Under the pieces are notes generated by a model that saw nothing but the letters and a program-made list of their open reading frames with translations, ran no database searches and was not told where the DNA came from. Positions 33,005 to 46,384 of a stretch of 64,000 nt of DNA are shown piece by piece; positions within the stretch are counted from its first letter, which is position 1, and every line of letters begins with the position of its first letter. The position numbers and the translations under genes were made by a program. The DNA lies in the NCBI GenBank assembly GCA_032622095.1, contig CP136061.1:249501582-249565581 (forward strand), in the 5' to 3' direction. The stretch is from Siphonodentalium dalli (lineage: Eukaryota; Mollusca; Scaphopoda; Gadilida; Siphonodentaliidae).

Positions 33005-33529
33005 TTTATTAGACACAAAAGTGTTAACTCCCCATAGCCTGCCATTTCTTGACAGGTTGACCTCATTGTAACAAATCTGAATCTCAGTCACTAAAGGATC
33101 CTCCTGATTCCTCCATACTATATGTAAACTAAATAGTCCAAACTCTCTTGAGAAGACATTTTAAGAATTACTATAGAGACATGTCATATAGTTATGTCCC
33201 TGGTCCCACCATATTTAACATGGTGGCCCCATCTGAATAAATTAGAATCCCAGACACCAAAGAACCCTTCATACATATCATAAATATCAGTAAAATAGAC
33301 CTGATAGTCCTTGTGAAGGAAGTATATTAAGAGGGAAACTGTCCTACGCTTGGTCCCTATTTGATCAGGTGACCCCATTTAAAAAAATCTGAATTGCAGT
33401 CAAGGAAGAACATTCCATTCTATATAAGCCAAATAGGTCTTGCAAACATATTTTAAGAATTACTATGCAGTGAAATAGTTAAGTCTCTGACTCTGCCCTT
33501 ATTTGATTTTGTGATCCCATTTGAAGTTC
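33005..33529. repeat. Diverged mollusc-type dispersed repeat
   Basis: Recognisable modules are GTTATGTCCCTGG near 33192 and GACCCCATTTAAAAAAATCTGAA near 33370, but the GACGG microsatellite and fixed 3' end are missing. It is an old 5'-only fragment. Confidence 0.55.
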
Positions 33530-34230
33530 CCCAGTTGAAGTTGGTGATATTCACCCATTGGGCACTGCAAATTAGGGGATATAGAAACTTCCTAGAAGGG
33601 AAATTTAACTTACAACAATGGAAATTTGATACTATAGATACTTCCCAGAAGATGAGGCCTAAGCAGAATGAGGTCTCCATAGGGTGAATTTTGTGATGCT
33701 AGCCCAATGTGCGGGATAGCATCACAAAAAACAGTGTCTGTTCCTACATTGTGCACGCCTGGCCTCAAGCAACACAATGTATTATACAATCAAGCCTTGA
33801 AATAGTGTGAAAGTGTGTCTGTCATTTGCAGAATGAGGTCCCCAGAGGGTGAATTTAGTGATGCTATCCTGCACAGCGGGCTAGCATCACCAAATTCACC
33901 ATATGGGGACCTCATTCTGCTAGGGCCCCCAACTGCTATGGCAGACCTAGGATAAGATTGAAGTTCCCCAGTTGAAGTTGGTGATGTTCACCCATTGGGC
34001 ACATCAATTATTAATTTATCTTCTGCAAATTAGGGGATATAGAAACTTCCTAGAAGGGAAATGTAACTAACAACAATGTTAATTTGATAATATAGATACC
34101 TCCCAGAAGATGAGGCCTAAGCAGAATGAGGTCTCCAGAGGGTGAATTTGGTGATGCTAGGCCGCTGTGTGGGATACCATCACTAAATTCACCCTCTGGG
34201 GACCTCATTCTGCAAATGACGTTAGTCCTG
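33530..34230. repeat. Cluster of GCAGAATGAGGTCC foldback elements
   Basis: Three hairpin modules (about 33665-33735, 33838-33922 and 34125-34214) each pair GCAGAATGAGGTCYCCAGAG with its complement around GATGCTAGCCCGC. Connecting DNA carries the shared GGTGATRTTCACCCATTGGG and AACTTCCTAGAAGGG stretches. The same family is at 37666, 42791, 48976 and 51668. Confidence 0.75.
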
Positions 34231-34794
34231 ATATGAAGAATACATGAGAGATTGGGAATTAATGACTTCTAGCAGATCTGCAGGAATGTTTATAAACATA
34301 TCAAGATTGACATGATTGTGTCGGCATATGTAAACAACAAGGGTGCTTCATTGATAACACCATTAATCTCATTTAATTTATGAATGACATGAATACACTC
34401 CCTGGGGACTCTGCCTATAGCTACAGAAGAGTTGCCTTGTAATGGGAATGCACAGATACTAGTATTAAAAGAAATTTACTGAACATTTCTGTACATCTGT
34501 CTGTTCATCTTTTCTCCCAAACCCCTGATTTCAGAGGTACCTACTCTACCCCCACCCCACCCCCCCCCCCCGAAGATGTAATGTCACAAGTTCTTCAAAA
34601 TTTTAATTAAATGTTTTTAAATTTATTTAAATAAAAAATACTTTATTTACCTGTGAGTTAGGAAATGAGATAGGGTGGAATGCTGTTGGTTGTGGGCAGG
34701 GTGGGGTTCTGGGTCATGTTGAGGGGGGTGATAATTTGTTTTGTATGTATGTTATATTGATCAAGGAGTTTCTGAATTTTTTATTATTTTTTGG
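34231..34794. other. Stretch without a recognised gene, with a C-tract
   Basis: This is AT-rich with a pyrimidine-rich C-tract at about 34550-34571. No gene is seen. Confidence 0.5.
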
Positions 34795-35620
34795 GGAATT
34801 ATGGCCCTGGCTCCACCCCTATTTGACCCAGTGACCCCATTTGAACAAATCTGGACCCCAGTCATTCAATGACCCCACATACCAAATATAAACTAAATCG
34901 GCATAATGGTTCTTGACAAGAATTCGTTATAAGAATTACCAAGGAGGAATATAGTTATGGCCCTGGTTTCGCAACTGTTTGACACAGTGACCTCATTTGA
35001 ACAAATCTGAATGACAATCACCTAGGGAACATCCACACCAAACATGATCAAAATGCAAAAATGTAATTTTTTGGTTCTTAGAGTTATGTCCCTGGCTCTG
35101 CCCCTAATTGACACAGTGACCCAATTTGAACAAATCTGATTCCCAGTCACCCAAGGTCCCTCAGTACCAAATATAAGCTAAATCGGCCCAATATTTTTGT
35201 AGAAGAAGTCATTGTAAGAATTACTATGAGTTATGGCCCTGGTTTCTCAACTAATTGACCGGGTGACCTCATTTGAACAAATCTGAACACCAGTCACCCA
35301 AGGACCCTCCATACCAAATATTAGCTAAATCGGCACAATGGTTATGGACAAGAAGTTGTTGTAAGAATTACTGTGGAGGAATAGAGTTATGACCCTGGTT
35401 TCACAACTATTTGACCCAGTGACCTCATTTGAACAAATCTGAATGAGAGTCACCTAGGGAACATCCACACCAAATATGAACCAATTCGGTATGATGGTTT
35501 CAGAGGAGAAGATGTTTTTTTAAAAGTTGACGGACGGACAGACGGACAGACGGACGGACAACGGACGAGGAGTGATGACTATAGCTCTACCGGAGACTTC
35601 GTCTCAGGTGAGCTAAAAAG
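34795..35620 (+). repeat. Long mollusc-type dispersed repeat with internal tandem units
   Basis: Four to five internal units of roughly 150 bp built on GTTATGGCCCTGG and TGACCTCATTTGAACAAATC precede a GACGGACAGACGG microsatellite and the conserved end ACTATAGCTCTACCGGAGAC. Confidence 0.8.
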
Positions 35621-35919
35621 CGTGTGTTTGACGAAAAAGTCGGCCACGCGGTGTGAAAAAATTAAACATCTGAAACCAGTTTCGTCATCCTAAAAAATAT
35701 AGTCTAGAAATTTTGATTGAACAAAAATGGCGCTCTTAAAAAAGTGAAAACAAAATTGGCTGAAATCCTTACCGTTCTCCAAAATGGTCCATACCCCATT
35801 TTCACCCCATCAGGGAGGCACCATCTGGGGGTGATGGTGGGGGTAGAGATGTTTCTAGGAGATATTTGAGACAAGATGCCATCAAATTGGCCGAAATCAT
35901 CAGTGTTCTCGAAAATGAT
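35621..35919. other. Spacer without a gene
   Basis: This is short unique sequence between two repeats. A 79-codon plus-strand frame beginning at 35866 runs into element X and is not a gene. Confidence 0.5.
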
Positions 35920-36732
35920 CCATCAGCCCACTTTTTCGGACTTGACCCAAACATTTTTCGACTTATTTCCATTCATTTTCGGACTTTGCCAATTTTAGAC
36001 GCATTTTTTAACTTTTGTCCAGAATTTTTTTTCACAGAAAATTTTGTCTCGCCCTACATAAGACGCTGCCATGGTCAGTTGCCACATTTTCCCAAATTTT
36101 CCTGACCGAGCAGAGCGGGTATTTCTATTTGACCCACTTTTTGGGACTCGACCCAAAATCTTTTCGGCCCAAAAAGTTCGGCCCAGGTGGCCATTTTTTA
36201 ATATGTGACAGTTTGCCACATTTTCCCAAATTTTCCCGACCGAGCAGAGCGAAAACTGGGATTCGACCCACTTTTTCGGACTGGACCCAAATTTTTTTCG
36301 GCCCAAAATTTTTGGCCGATGTGGCCATTTATGACCCCACACTTGTTTCTGCCAATTTCCATTCATTTTCGGACTTTGCCTAATTTCGTGCATTTTTTAA
36401 AACTTTTTTACACAGGAAATTTTGTCTCGCCCTACTTACGACGTTGCCATGGTCATTTACCACATTTCACCAAATGTTCCTGACCGAGCAGAGCGGGAAT
36501 TTATATTTGATCCACTTTTTGGGACTCGACCCAAAAACTTTTCGGCCCAAAAAGTTCGGCTCAGGTGGCCATTTTTTAATATGTGACAGTTTGCCACATT
36601 TTCCGAAATTTTCCCGATGGCCATTTATGACCCCGCACTTGTTTCTGCCAATTTTCGGACTTTGCCTAATTTCGTGCATTTTTGAACTTTTTTCCAAAAT
36701 TTGTTTTCACAGGAAATTTTGTCTCGCCCTAC
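35920..36732 (-). repeat. Element X, right copy, inverted relative to 27941-28434
   Basis: About two 375-bp units run in reverse orientation, with GACCGAGCAGAGCG four times. It is cut by a MITE exactly at a TTAA (36733). Together with the left copy it forms a widely spaced inverted pair around 28.4-35.9 kb. Confidence 0.8.
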
Positions 36733-37180
36733 TTAAAGGGGTACTGTACCCCAATTTCAATAAATTCCCGGTGACAATAGCGATCTAATATGAATATTAT
36801 ATTAGAAAATAACTAATTCGAGTCGACGATGTCTACTGAAAAAGTTCCGGTTAACAGGCTATCGTAAAAGTAACATTGAATTATTTGATATAAAATAATT
36901 TATGGCTGGAGTCATAAAATGGAGAATTATGCCATTACGAGTTACCGTTCTTGAAATCGCATCTGTTGCGTGTCTTTTATCGACGGCCGTTCGCGAACAT
37001 TATTGAGTTGCAAACAAAACATGTTACCTGCAAAAGGAAGGCCCGTTATAACCGATTCGGAAAAAGGAGAAAGAAACAAGTCATAAATCGTCAAGTATTT
37101 TTATAGGGAGTGAGATTGTTCGATGGAAGAGATTGAAGGCATCTATCGAAACTGTGAGCAATGAACTTCCGGTTCTTCCT
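36733..37180. mobile_element. Truncated MITE of the 31579 family
   Basis: The TTAAAGGGGTACTGTACCCC terminus is followed by CCGGTGACAATAGCGATCTA. This matches the complement of the right half of 31579-32167. No opposite terminus was found, so it is truncated on the right. It interrupts element X. Confidence 0.75.
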
Positions 37181-37189
37181 GAGCAAGGA

Positions 37190-37652
37190 GTAAAATCTAA
37201 AAGTTTTTTTTTCATTTAAAAATGTTTTTTTTTTGTTAAATTGAGAAAGGATTTAAATCAAAAAAATTTAATCTAAATTTTGTTTTTAAAGATATTGACA
37301 CTGGCTTTGCCCAGTGACCCAATTTTAATAAATCTGAACCCCAGTAAACCAGGCACCCTCCATACCAAATATAAGCTTAATAGGCCCAATGGTTCTTGAG
37401 AAGAAGTTGTTTTAAGAATTACTATGGAGGGAAAGAGTTATGGCCCTGGCTTCGCAACTATTTGACTTGGTGATCTCATTTTAACAAATCGGAATATTAG
37501 TCACCTAGGGAACACCACACACCAAATATGAACCCATTCGGTTTTATGTGTCTGGAGAAGATGTTTAAACAATTTTTGATGGACGGATGGACGAGGAGTG
37601 ATGACTATACCCGGTAGCTCCACCGGGGACTTTGCCTCAAGTGAGCTTAAAA
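37190..37652 (+). repeat. Mollusc-type dispersed repeat
   Basis: It carries the GTTATGGCCCTGGCTTCGC unit, a short GACGGATGGACG stretch and the end ACTATACCCGGTAGCTCCAC. A 5-bp insertion interrupts the otherwise conserved ACTATAGCTCC end. Confidence 0.75.
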
Positions 37653-37665
37653 CTATGTTCAGTAC

Positions 37666-38798
37666 CAAACCTTGAAATAGGGTGTCTGTCATTTGCAGAA
37701 TGAGGTCCCCAGAGGGTGAATTTAGTGATGCTTAGACCCCGAAGCCACGACAAATAGTTTTCATGGCTGGCTCAACCGATTTTCGTGGCTGGTTAGCTAG
37801 CCAAGCCGGCTCAGTCACGACGTTCGTGGCTGACGAAATATGACGGCTCAGCCGCCTGAGATGTTATAATTCAGCGTATTGTCGTTTCCGAAATGTTCCT
37901 AATCCCCTGTTACCGGTTATAGACACCGTTTTTTTTAGCGTTTGTGGTGAACCCGTAGAATTCCAGACCACACGTAATCTTTCGATGTTGGGATTTTCCA
38001 TTATGGAGAAAATTCACGAAGGACTGGCATGGATATACTATGTAGTTTCCCATCTAATCCGTATAAGTAGTTACATTGGTGCTTCTGTCGACTTCAGACT
38101 GCTATCATCACTGCCATCTTGCAATATATGCATGCATCATTGAATGATGAACCCGATAGTAATGATATATAATATTTCAATCTATTTTCTATTCTTATGT
38201 GTATATATTGACAAATGTCAGTGATGTCTGAGACTGGGTGTTGTCGATATAAACAATTTATATTTTAACCGTTTCAATACCGAATGGATGCGCCCATTCA
38301 GTTATATGAAATCATGCATTGGGATAGTCTATTCCACATTAAGGGGCCAGGTGTTCTGATAATATAACAACCATGCCGTGTCCATGCGAGTATGCCAATA
38401 TTAGGCATTGCGGATTAGTTCTTTGCGATTCACAGTACAGTTGTGCTTGACATATAAGCCCATGCACACGGCTCAGCCATTTTACAATTCCGGCGGCGGA
38501 GATTTTTAAATGTGGCTGGCGTTAGAAATAATATGGCTGGCGGCGGCTTGTGGCCAATATGGCTGGCGGCGGCGGCGTGCGATGGTGCGGCTTCGGGTTC
38601 TAGTGATGCTACCCCGCATAGCGGGCTAGCATCACTAAATTCACCCTCTGGGGACCTCATTCTGCTTACACCTCAGCAGAATTACGTCCCCAGAGGGTGA
38701 ATTTGGTGATGCTAGCCTGCTATGCGATGTAGCATCACTAAATTCACCCTCTGGGGACCTCATTCTGCAAATGACAGACACCCTATTTCAAGGCTTGT
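37666..38798. repeat. GCAGAATGAGG foldback element split by a hAT-like insertion
   Basis: The outer ends CTTGAAATAGGGTGTCTGTC (left) and GACAGACACCCTATTTCAAG (right) are exact complements. Two hairpin modules lie at the right. The direct repeat TGTTCAGTACCAAACC flanks the element on both sides, longer than a normal transposon target duplication. An insertion occupies 37733-38602. Confidence 0.8.
37733..38602. mobile_element. 870-bp non-autonomous hAT-like element nested in a foldback element
   Basis: The terminal inverted repeats are TAGACCCCGAAGCC and GGCTTCGGGTTCTA. The flanks are a perfect 8-bp duplication GTGATGCT (37725-37732 and 38603-38610), the length typical of hAT transposases. Subterminal GGCTGGC and GGCGGC motifs cluster at both ends, as in hAT binding regions. 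No transposase frame was found. Confidence 0.88.
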
Positions 38799-38813
38799 TC
38801 AGTACCAAACCTG

Positions 38814-39479
38814 AACTCAACAACTCAAATAGTTTGTCTTATGGAGGGGGTTCAAGTTTTTGGAGTGAGTGGCTGATTCTTAAACTTATAAAGCTGTCTC
38901 CATTAGAAACAGTCTCAATCAACAAAAGGTGGTGGTACACACAGAACTACAGAACCATTCATAGGGTAGAAATTAATTCACTGAAAGGAAGTGTTAAAAC
39001 TGTATAAATGACCTATTTCAACAGACCCACCATTTGAACAAATTCCTTTACATGTAACCAGTAATAGTTCATATTAGAGACTGAAGGCTCCTGGTAATAT
39101 ATTTGACATTCAATTTCAAAATTAATTACCAAAACAAAACCTCTCCAGTCTGGCTAGAGAGAGCTGTGTGCTTATTGATACCACACTGTAAGATTTGACA
39201 TGTGGATAATTATCAACAGAGCAGCCTGGCCTTACTGACTTTCATTGTAAGAGATAGCATTCTAGTATATGCACAGGGTGTATTGTATTGTGACTGTGAA
39301 ATAAATTTAAAACAAGTGTTTGATGATAACAGGTATGCTAGAAGCACCAATGGGCAATGGTGATGGGCTTCATTTATATATTTGTGTTTTTAATAATTAT
39401 CAAAATTATTATTGAAATAAATAAAAAATAAAAATATTTTTTAATTAATTAACTTTTTTGTTTTTAAATTGAGCAAAGG
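38814..39479. other. AT-rich stretch without a recognised gene
   Basis: Nothing supportable was found. The 78-codon frame crossing the foldback edge at 38771 is not a gene. Confidence 0.5.
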
Positions 39480-39902
39480 AGTTCAATCTGCATTTTTTGT
39501 TTTTTAATTGAGCAATGGATTAAACCTGAATTATTTTTTTTTTAGTTATGTCCCTGCCCACATTTGACCCAGACCCAGTGACCTCATTTGAAAAAAATCT
39601 GCACCCCAGGACCATTCATACCAAATATGAACCCATTCGGCCCAATGGAATTTGAGAAGTCATTTTAAGAATTAATATGGTGGGAAAGAGTTATGGTCGC
39701 AACTATTTGACCTGGTGACTTCATTTTAACAAATCTGAATGTGAGTCATTTAGGGAACATCCACACCAAATATGAACCCATTCGGTCCTATGGATCTTGA
39801 GAAGAAGATGTTCAAAGAATTGTTGACGGACAGATGGACGGACGACGGACAGAAGTGATGACTATAGCTCCACCGGAGACTTCGTCTCAGCTGAGCTAAA
39901 AA
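39480..39902 (+). repeat. Mollusc-type dispersed repeat
   Basis: The module order is standard: GAGCAAAGGAGTTCAATCTG leader, GTTATGTCCCTG, CATCCACACCAAATATGAAC, GACGG microsatellite and ACTATAGCTCCACCGGAGAC. Confidence 0.75.
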
Positions 39903-42790
39903 CTGTTAGTGATTTGTCAACAAACATCGCTAATCATGTTAGTATAGTAAGGTCAAATACATTAGTCTGAATATCATTTTCAAAATATTTCCCAAAGCTT
40001 TGACCTTTTCCAATGTTCACCGGCAAATTGTGATCTTTTATCGATAATTACACTGTGTAACAGTAATATTTACATAAGGCCAAAGAAAAATAAACATCTG
40101 GTTTGGGTTACATGTCAGAACAAAATAGGGTCGGTACGTAGGCTTGACATTTTAGTTTTTTAATTAATTTTTTTAATTTTGACATAGTGTTATGGATTTT
40201 CATATCTTGTGCAAGCTCTCGACAACAGTAATTTTGATTATCTTTATATAAACAGTAATAAAAACAATGCTTCATTTTGAGACATTGAACATATTTTTTT
40301 GGTTTATTTATAAAACATTTCAGAAAAATTTCTTGAAAACCATGAAAAACACTTTAGGGTAGGGGGTTTAAAATAGGGTAGGCACAGAAACACAAACCAC
40401 AAGTATTAATTTCTTTGGCCTAACAATAGTTTTGACATGAGAAATCTCTTTATTGGAGAGTAATAAATAATGATAAGTATAACAAAGTCAATCTATTTTT
40501 TTCATGTTTTTGTTGACGATGGCTGTGTTACATACTTTTTATGTTATTTTGCACGAACCCACTTCAAAGGTCTTGAGCGACTTTAAAGATCTATGCTCCG
40601 ATTTGACACTAAATTACTAAACAATTCCTAAGCCTATTTTCAGTATCCAGGTGACAATAATGGAAAATATTGGCAATCGCCATCATCCGTATGACACAGG
40701 TATCGCGGAAATCAACCAAATAACCCATAAGTAATACATCGAAAATGATCACAAAAGCTCATATTGAGAACGCTCTTTATTATCTACCACTTTTTTAGTT
40801 ATGGAAGCATCAACGCTCTTTATAAAAGATGATCATTGGAATTTTTGCCAGGCTGACAATCATTCAAAACTAGTTAAAAACTTCCTCTTTTTGAGTCGAT
40901 ATCTAGATAATAAAACCTCATATTAATGGACTCGTGGGTCCGATCTAATATCTAGATAATAAAACCTCTTATCTACAATTTCATGTGGAATTCCCTGATA
41001 AAATTGGCGATAAAAACATCTGTATCATGATTGCATTTGCGGTACAAGGCGCGCATGACCTCATTGGCTGGTTCAAAATAATGAAAGTCTACCGAATGGT
41101 ACATAAACGTTTGATATATACAATGTGTTTGTAACGATTCATTTATCGCGACTCGGTAGTTTTCGTGGCCACAAAGCGACTTGGAGCTATATGGCCACTA
41201 AAACTAGCTTCATCACGATACATGAATCGATACAAACACATTGTGTATATAACGTCAGGGCATGCATCTTATTATTTTCTTTCCAATTATAATTTCATTA
41301 CATTGGGTATATGATTAAGAAAACACATTATTTTCGTTCAATAAAAATGTAATTTTATTTTGGTATAAAAGTTAAAACGCACAAACATTCACACATAAAG
41401 AGTAGAGGATCGATATGATTAACATTAGCTGGACAGACTGGTGACTGGAACCACCACCACCCTGCAAACAGTGAAATGCATTCAGAAGCACAATAATAGT
41501 CCACATGAGTACCACGAGAATCTTTGGCAAAAAGTTAATTTATCCCTATGATGACTACATGGAGAGTAATCAATTAATTGAACTGGTGACATGAAATAAT
41601 TCATGAGAGGCAGGTGCGTTGTACAAACGTGAGAGCGCTACAAAATAGTCAATTCAAATCAATTAGTTTATTCTCTTAAAACTCATATTCTACAATTTCA
41701 TGAGTATTGAGACCCTGCCTCGAATGAATTATTTCATGTCACCAGTTCAATCAGGTGATTTTATTCTGCTTATTATATTCCACTATAAACATCAGATTTA
41801 CCAGAAATACGAATAATACCGCCATTATATACCCATGATGCATCAATTTCTAAAGCGCGTATGTATATACATAACGGGCTAGTTAAAATGACATAATTCA
41901 CTAGAGAAAAATGAACAAGTTCAAAATATTTCACTTGAGTCATGTGGACTATGTTGCCTTTGAACATAGGGATTTTCATTCATATTCCCTACAAAAATGG
42001 GGGTGACTAGAGAGTGTTGATTTAACATAGACATAAAATAATTGGCCAATGATAAGGTCTAAAATCTAAAACGATTGACCTGTATACAGCAGAAATGGTT
42101 TCTCTGGTATAGGGGTGGAAAAAATTTCATACTTTGGGAGTACAAAATTGTTGTTCTTAAGCTTATATAGTAAGCACTTACGCATCTCCACCAGAGTTAT
42201 CTATCTTACCAATATTCACCGCTGCCACAGCAGTGATTAAAATGCTGTCTGCTTTTAAATTTTAATCTAATAATATCACCGAAACATGCAACTCGTATCA
42301 TATCAAATAATTTAATACACTTTTAATGTGGTGCATTAGTTGACTCTGTGAATATAGGCATTTAGATGTCAATGTAATATGAGATAAAATACCGCGGAAG
42401 ACAAAAAGTCCCACGCAAATCTGGAAATTATTTTTGAAACTCATATTTTATGGACCAGTTTGAACACAATTTTTGTATTCTGTCAACAGTCTGTTTGCAG
42501 CTGTCAAAATCCTTGTTGTATGTGCATTTCTCTGAATTTACAAGAATCTGGTAAAAATGGGTGCTGTGATAGGGGTGAATATTGCAAAGTTAGACAACTC
42601 TTGTAGATTGAGGGGCCATGAGAGTGATAACTAGTTCGTTCTAATTTGCGTACATCATTATCAGTAATGGAACTAATTTAAATAAAAATTATCTTTCTAA
42701 ATTAAGTTCTAATCTTAAAATTATATATTTGGCCGTCGATCGTGTTTAGTTCACAGTTTAAGAGCAAACATGGACAACAAATATAATCTG
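39903..42790. other. Gene-free stretch with two foldback structures
   Basis: An inverted repeat at 41111-41253 pairs ATACAATGTGTTTGTA with its complement around a GGCCAC-rich centre. Another at 41577-41751 pairs ATTGAACTGGTGACATGAAA with TTTCATGTCACCAGTTCAAT. TATCTAGATAATAAAACCTC is duplicated near 40900-40970. I recognise no exon. Confidence 0.6.
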
Positions 42791-43204
42791 CAAGTCTGGA
42801 TATAGTGTGTCTGACATTTGCAGAATGAGGTCCGCAGAGGGTGAATTTAGTGATGCTATTCCGCACAGCAGGCTAGTTTCACCAAATTCACCCTCTGTGG
42901 ACCTCATTCTGCTCAGGCCTCATCTTCTGGGATGTATCTAGTCTCAAATTAACATTGTTTTTTAGTTACTTTTCCCTTTTGTTCAGTTTCTATGAACCCT
43001 AATTTGCAGAAGATAAAATGCAAAATCAAGGTGACTAATGGGTTAACATCACCAACTTCCAACTGGGGAACTTCAATCTGATCGTAGGTCTCCCACAGCA
43101 GTTTAGGCCTAAGCAGAATGAGGATCAAAGATAGTGAATTTGGTGATGCTAGCCTTCTGTGGACCACAATATACAAATGTCAGGCACGCTATATCCAACT
43201 CTTG
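42791..43204. mobile_element. Full-length GCAGAATGAGG foldback element
   Basis: The ends CAAGTCTGGATATAGTGTGT and GCTATATCCAACTCTTG are inverted. Two hairpin modules are joined by the family linker with GGTTAACATCACCAACTTCC. It is about 414 bp. Confidence 0.8.
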
Positions 43205-45182
43205 AACTTGAACATAATGGGGGGGGGGTGTGTGAAAGTGAAGTCAAGGAGGTGGAGTTATAAAATATAAAGGCCAACTGCGTTTAACCAACATATTCCA
43301 TATTATATACCATTTGGAAGAGGAACAATATATATATTTTCCACCAGAATACTGAACAGCTGTGGCCAAGGAGTGTCCACCAAGTGACAGAGATTCTCAG
43401 ATTCATTGTAAGACTTCCCCCATTGTCAACCCAGAATGCATCATAATTCAAACTAAGAGATATAGTTATTCCCCTTCCATTGAGAATAATAGACTTTATA
43501 GTACAGTCCGGATCATGTTCCCAGTAACATGTTCCCAGTTTATTCGACCACATCAGTTGATAATACAATGTTTTGGAACTTCCTCTTTCAAATGGTATAT
43601 AACATGGTATATGTTGTATATAATGTGATTAAATTAAATGAGCCTCTAATGTGTACAACCCCTACCAAACAGACGGTCTAGCTACATCTCTGTGTGAGAA
43701 GAAGAGGGCTCTCCAATGGTCTGTTGCAAATAACTGAATTGGCAGTTTCTTATAGAGAAAAATTGAAGGATAAGTTAACAAACTTAACTCTATAATGTTA
43801 ACAACCTCATCGGTAATGAAGGTGACAGTCATTTGATAACACGAAAGAAAATAAAAAAGGGACATAGAGATATATCACTAGGTTAGTATCTCTGAATCAA
43901 CAAACATTTCAAACAGAAGTAGGGTTTTCTTAGAAAAATATGATATCACAACGATACATTAAACTTTGAAAGTTTCCAACAAATTTCATTTATACAATGT
44001 ATTTTACAGAATAAGAAAACAACCTCTTTTCCAATTCATACCCTCGCAATGTTCAATTGAAGTCTATAAATTAATGTGGTTGATTGATAGATACATAGCA
44101 TTAGGGTTCAGAAGGCTTTTACCACAACCTTCAATCAATGACTCTATAAGGCTAATTATCAATAAAACAACTTGAATGATAAGGTAAATATTGAGGAATT
44201 AACCCAAATATTTTAAAACCTTTAACTTTTTAGGCAATCCTTGCACAGCATTGCATCTTGGGATAATTTTCCAGCAGAGATGGATCATAAAAGCTGTTAC
44301 TGGGTTTGTTCATTAAAATAAAATGACTTTCTGGCCAATTGTAGCCGTTGTTTTATAAATAAGTGCCCGCAATACATAACATGGTGTAGTAAAGACTGCA
44401 ATCAGTTGAAGAAATATACATGTATATCAGTTAGACTAAATCAAAGTCATTCTTAGATTTAAATAATGGACAGTTGGGAAAACATAGGGTAGCCATATTC
44501 TCATAATAAAAAATAAAACAAAAGTCGAAATTTGTTACAAAGTAAAGAGGACTTGACCAAAAAAAAAACTCAATAAAAATTCACATTGCACGCAATATGA
44601 GGCGGAAAATACATTGTTAGACAGGCAGGCATACAGTAATACTCTCAGTGAAATAAATACATATAAATATATCACATCCGCAGAAATAATACCATTACAA
44701 TTTTCAAATAAATTAGGGAAATATGACTAGTTTCGATAATATGTGGCAATACTTGTAAAATATAGGCATTTGTCAAAACATGAGATTCTTGATTTGTGTA
44801 AACGATTCACAAAATGACATACAAATGTTGAACAAAAAAGATATATTCAGAATTCGAAACCTCTACGTACAACAGCAACATAATGTTTCCACAAGGTTCC
44901 TACAGGTCAGATCTTATGAAATTTTGCTAAATTTTTCAAGTTTATTAAATTGCCGCTACTCAACAATTGCAAGTATTTTTAAACGTGAAAAATGCGTTCA
45001 GTGAGAAGTGCATATTCTGCAGAACATTTAAGGCCTCCCACAACATCTCGAGCACATTTCAGGCCTTGAATGAATATTTGCGAGATTCAATTCTATTCCA
45101 GGTTTTCGTGACCCCAACCGAATCATGGTTGATAAAATCTATTTTGCCACACTTAAAAAAAATTAGAAACTACATGTGACAT
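43205..45182. other. AT-rich stretch without a recognised gene
   Basis: A G-tract lies at about 43218-43226. Several 60-95-codon frames occur on both strands, but none has a recognisable domain, splice context or composition bias. Confidence 0.5.
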
Positions 45183-45740
45183 ATTAACTAGGTTATAAAT
45201 ACTAAAATTTATTTTATTATTGAAAAATCAATGTCATAATTATGTCTCTAAAAATATTAGAAACTACATGTGTCATATTAGCCAAGTTCAGCCACACGTA
45301 TCTGTAACTTGTAACCTGTATAGTCATTGCCAACGACAGTCACCTGACTCGCGTGACCATTCCGCATACACGTACAATGTAAAACCTTTAGAAATTTTGT
45401 GTCAAATGTGTAGCATTACTAAACAAAAAGGAATAATTCAATTTATTACCAAGTGAGCTATCAATCAAGCATGTCGGCAGGGGTCGCATTGTGGACAGCT
45501 TGTCTCTACCATCGGATAATTGATTAAAGGTGCTCCACAAGTAAAGCCGATATCTCCAAACATGTAGCATTGGCGCCATAAATTCACATTGCTTGTCCCG
45601 CCAAGTGTATATTGATAGAAATACCATAGTAACACAAGTTACAGGTACATGTGTGGCTGAACCTGGCTATTAACTAGGATATAAATACTTCAAATTTATT
45701 ATATTATTGAAAAATCAATGCCATAATTATTAGTGTTTCT
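45183..45740. repeat. Duplicated 60-bp stretch and inverted partner
   Basis: ATATTAACTAGGTTATAAAT with TTATTGAAAAATCAATG at 45181-45238 recurs at about 45668-45725. Between them, GTTCAGCCACACGTATCTGT near 45288 is inverted as ACAGGTACATGTGTGGCTGA near 45642. It is a probable short rearranged element. Confidence 0.6.
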
Positions 45741-46096
45741 TTAAATCATTTAAAAAATATGAAATAAATGAAACAAGGAAGAAAATCTCTTACAGGTTTT
45801 ATTTTATACTCAAAATCCAAATAAAAAGCGAAATAGTTTTCACCAAATAGACAGGACACAACGCACATCTTAATCGAGAATCTTTTATCGAATGAGTGGT
45901 GGACGGCGTAAGGATATATTTCATGAAAGCGGAGCTTGGGTGAAATGTGACAAGGCGCCCTCCACGATTAGTTAGATAAAACATTCTAGATGATGATTCG
46001 GGTTGTGTTCTCTATTTATTCCACACCCTTGAATCGGATAAGTTTAATGCATGATACTATAACTACCATTATCGTGATTTAAGTCTGATGATAAGT

Positions 46097-46384
46097 TTAA
46101 TGCATGACTGTGACTACCGTTGATACTATAATAACTACATTTATTGTAGTTTTAAGTCTGAGGAAAAACGGTAATATGTGTTCCGTCACCTGAAGCAGAT
46201 AACTGCCGTTATGTACGTCATCGTTCTTGGCAACAACATCAACTCGAAACAGTTCCGACTTGTATTCCACTTGTGGTATACAACAATATGTATTCAATGG
46301 CTGGGATTCCGTTGAATACATGTGCCTCACGTCAATGGGTGTGGAAGAAAACATGGTCTGAAACCCTGACAGGTCTGAATACAT
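46097..46384 (-). other. Unassigned open reading frame, doubtful
   Basis: A minus-strand frame with first ATG at 46384 runs about 95 codons. It has mixed composition, an NGS glycosylation sequon and a weak donor-like CAGGTGACG inside. A TATATATTC stretch lies about 45 bp upstream. I do not recognise it and coding status is uncertain. It is the least repeat-like frame in the 40-50 kb region. Confidence 0.2.
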
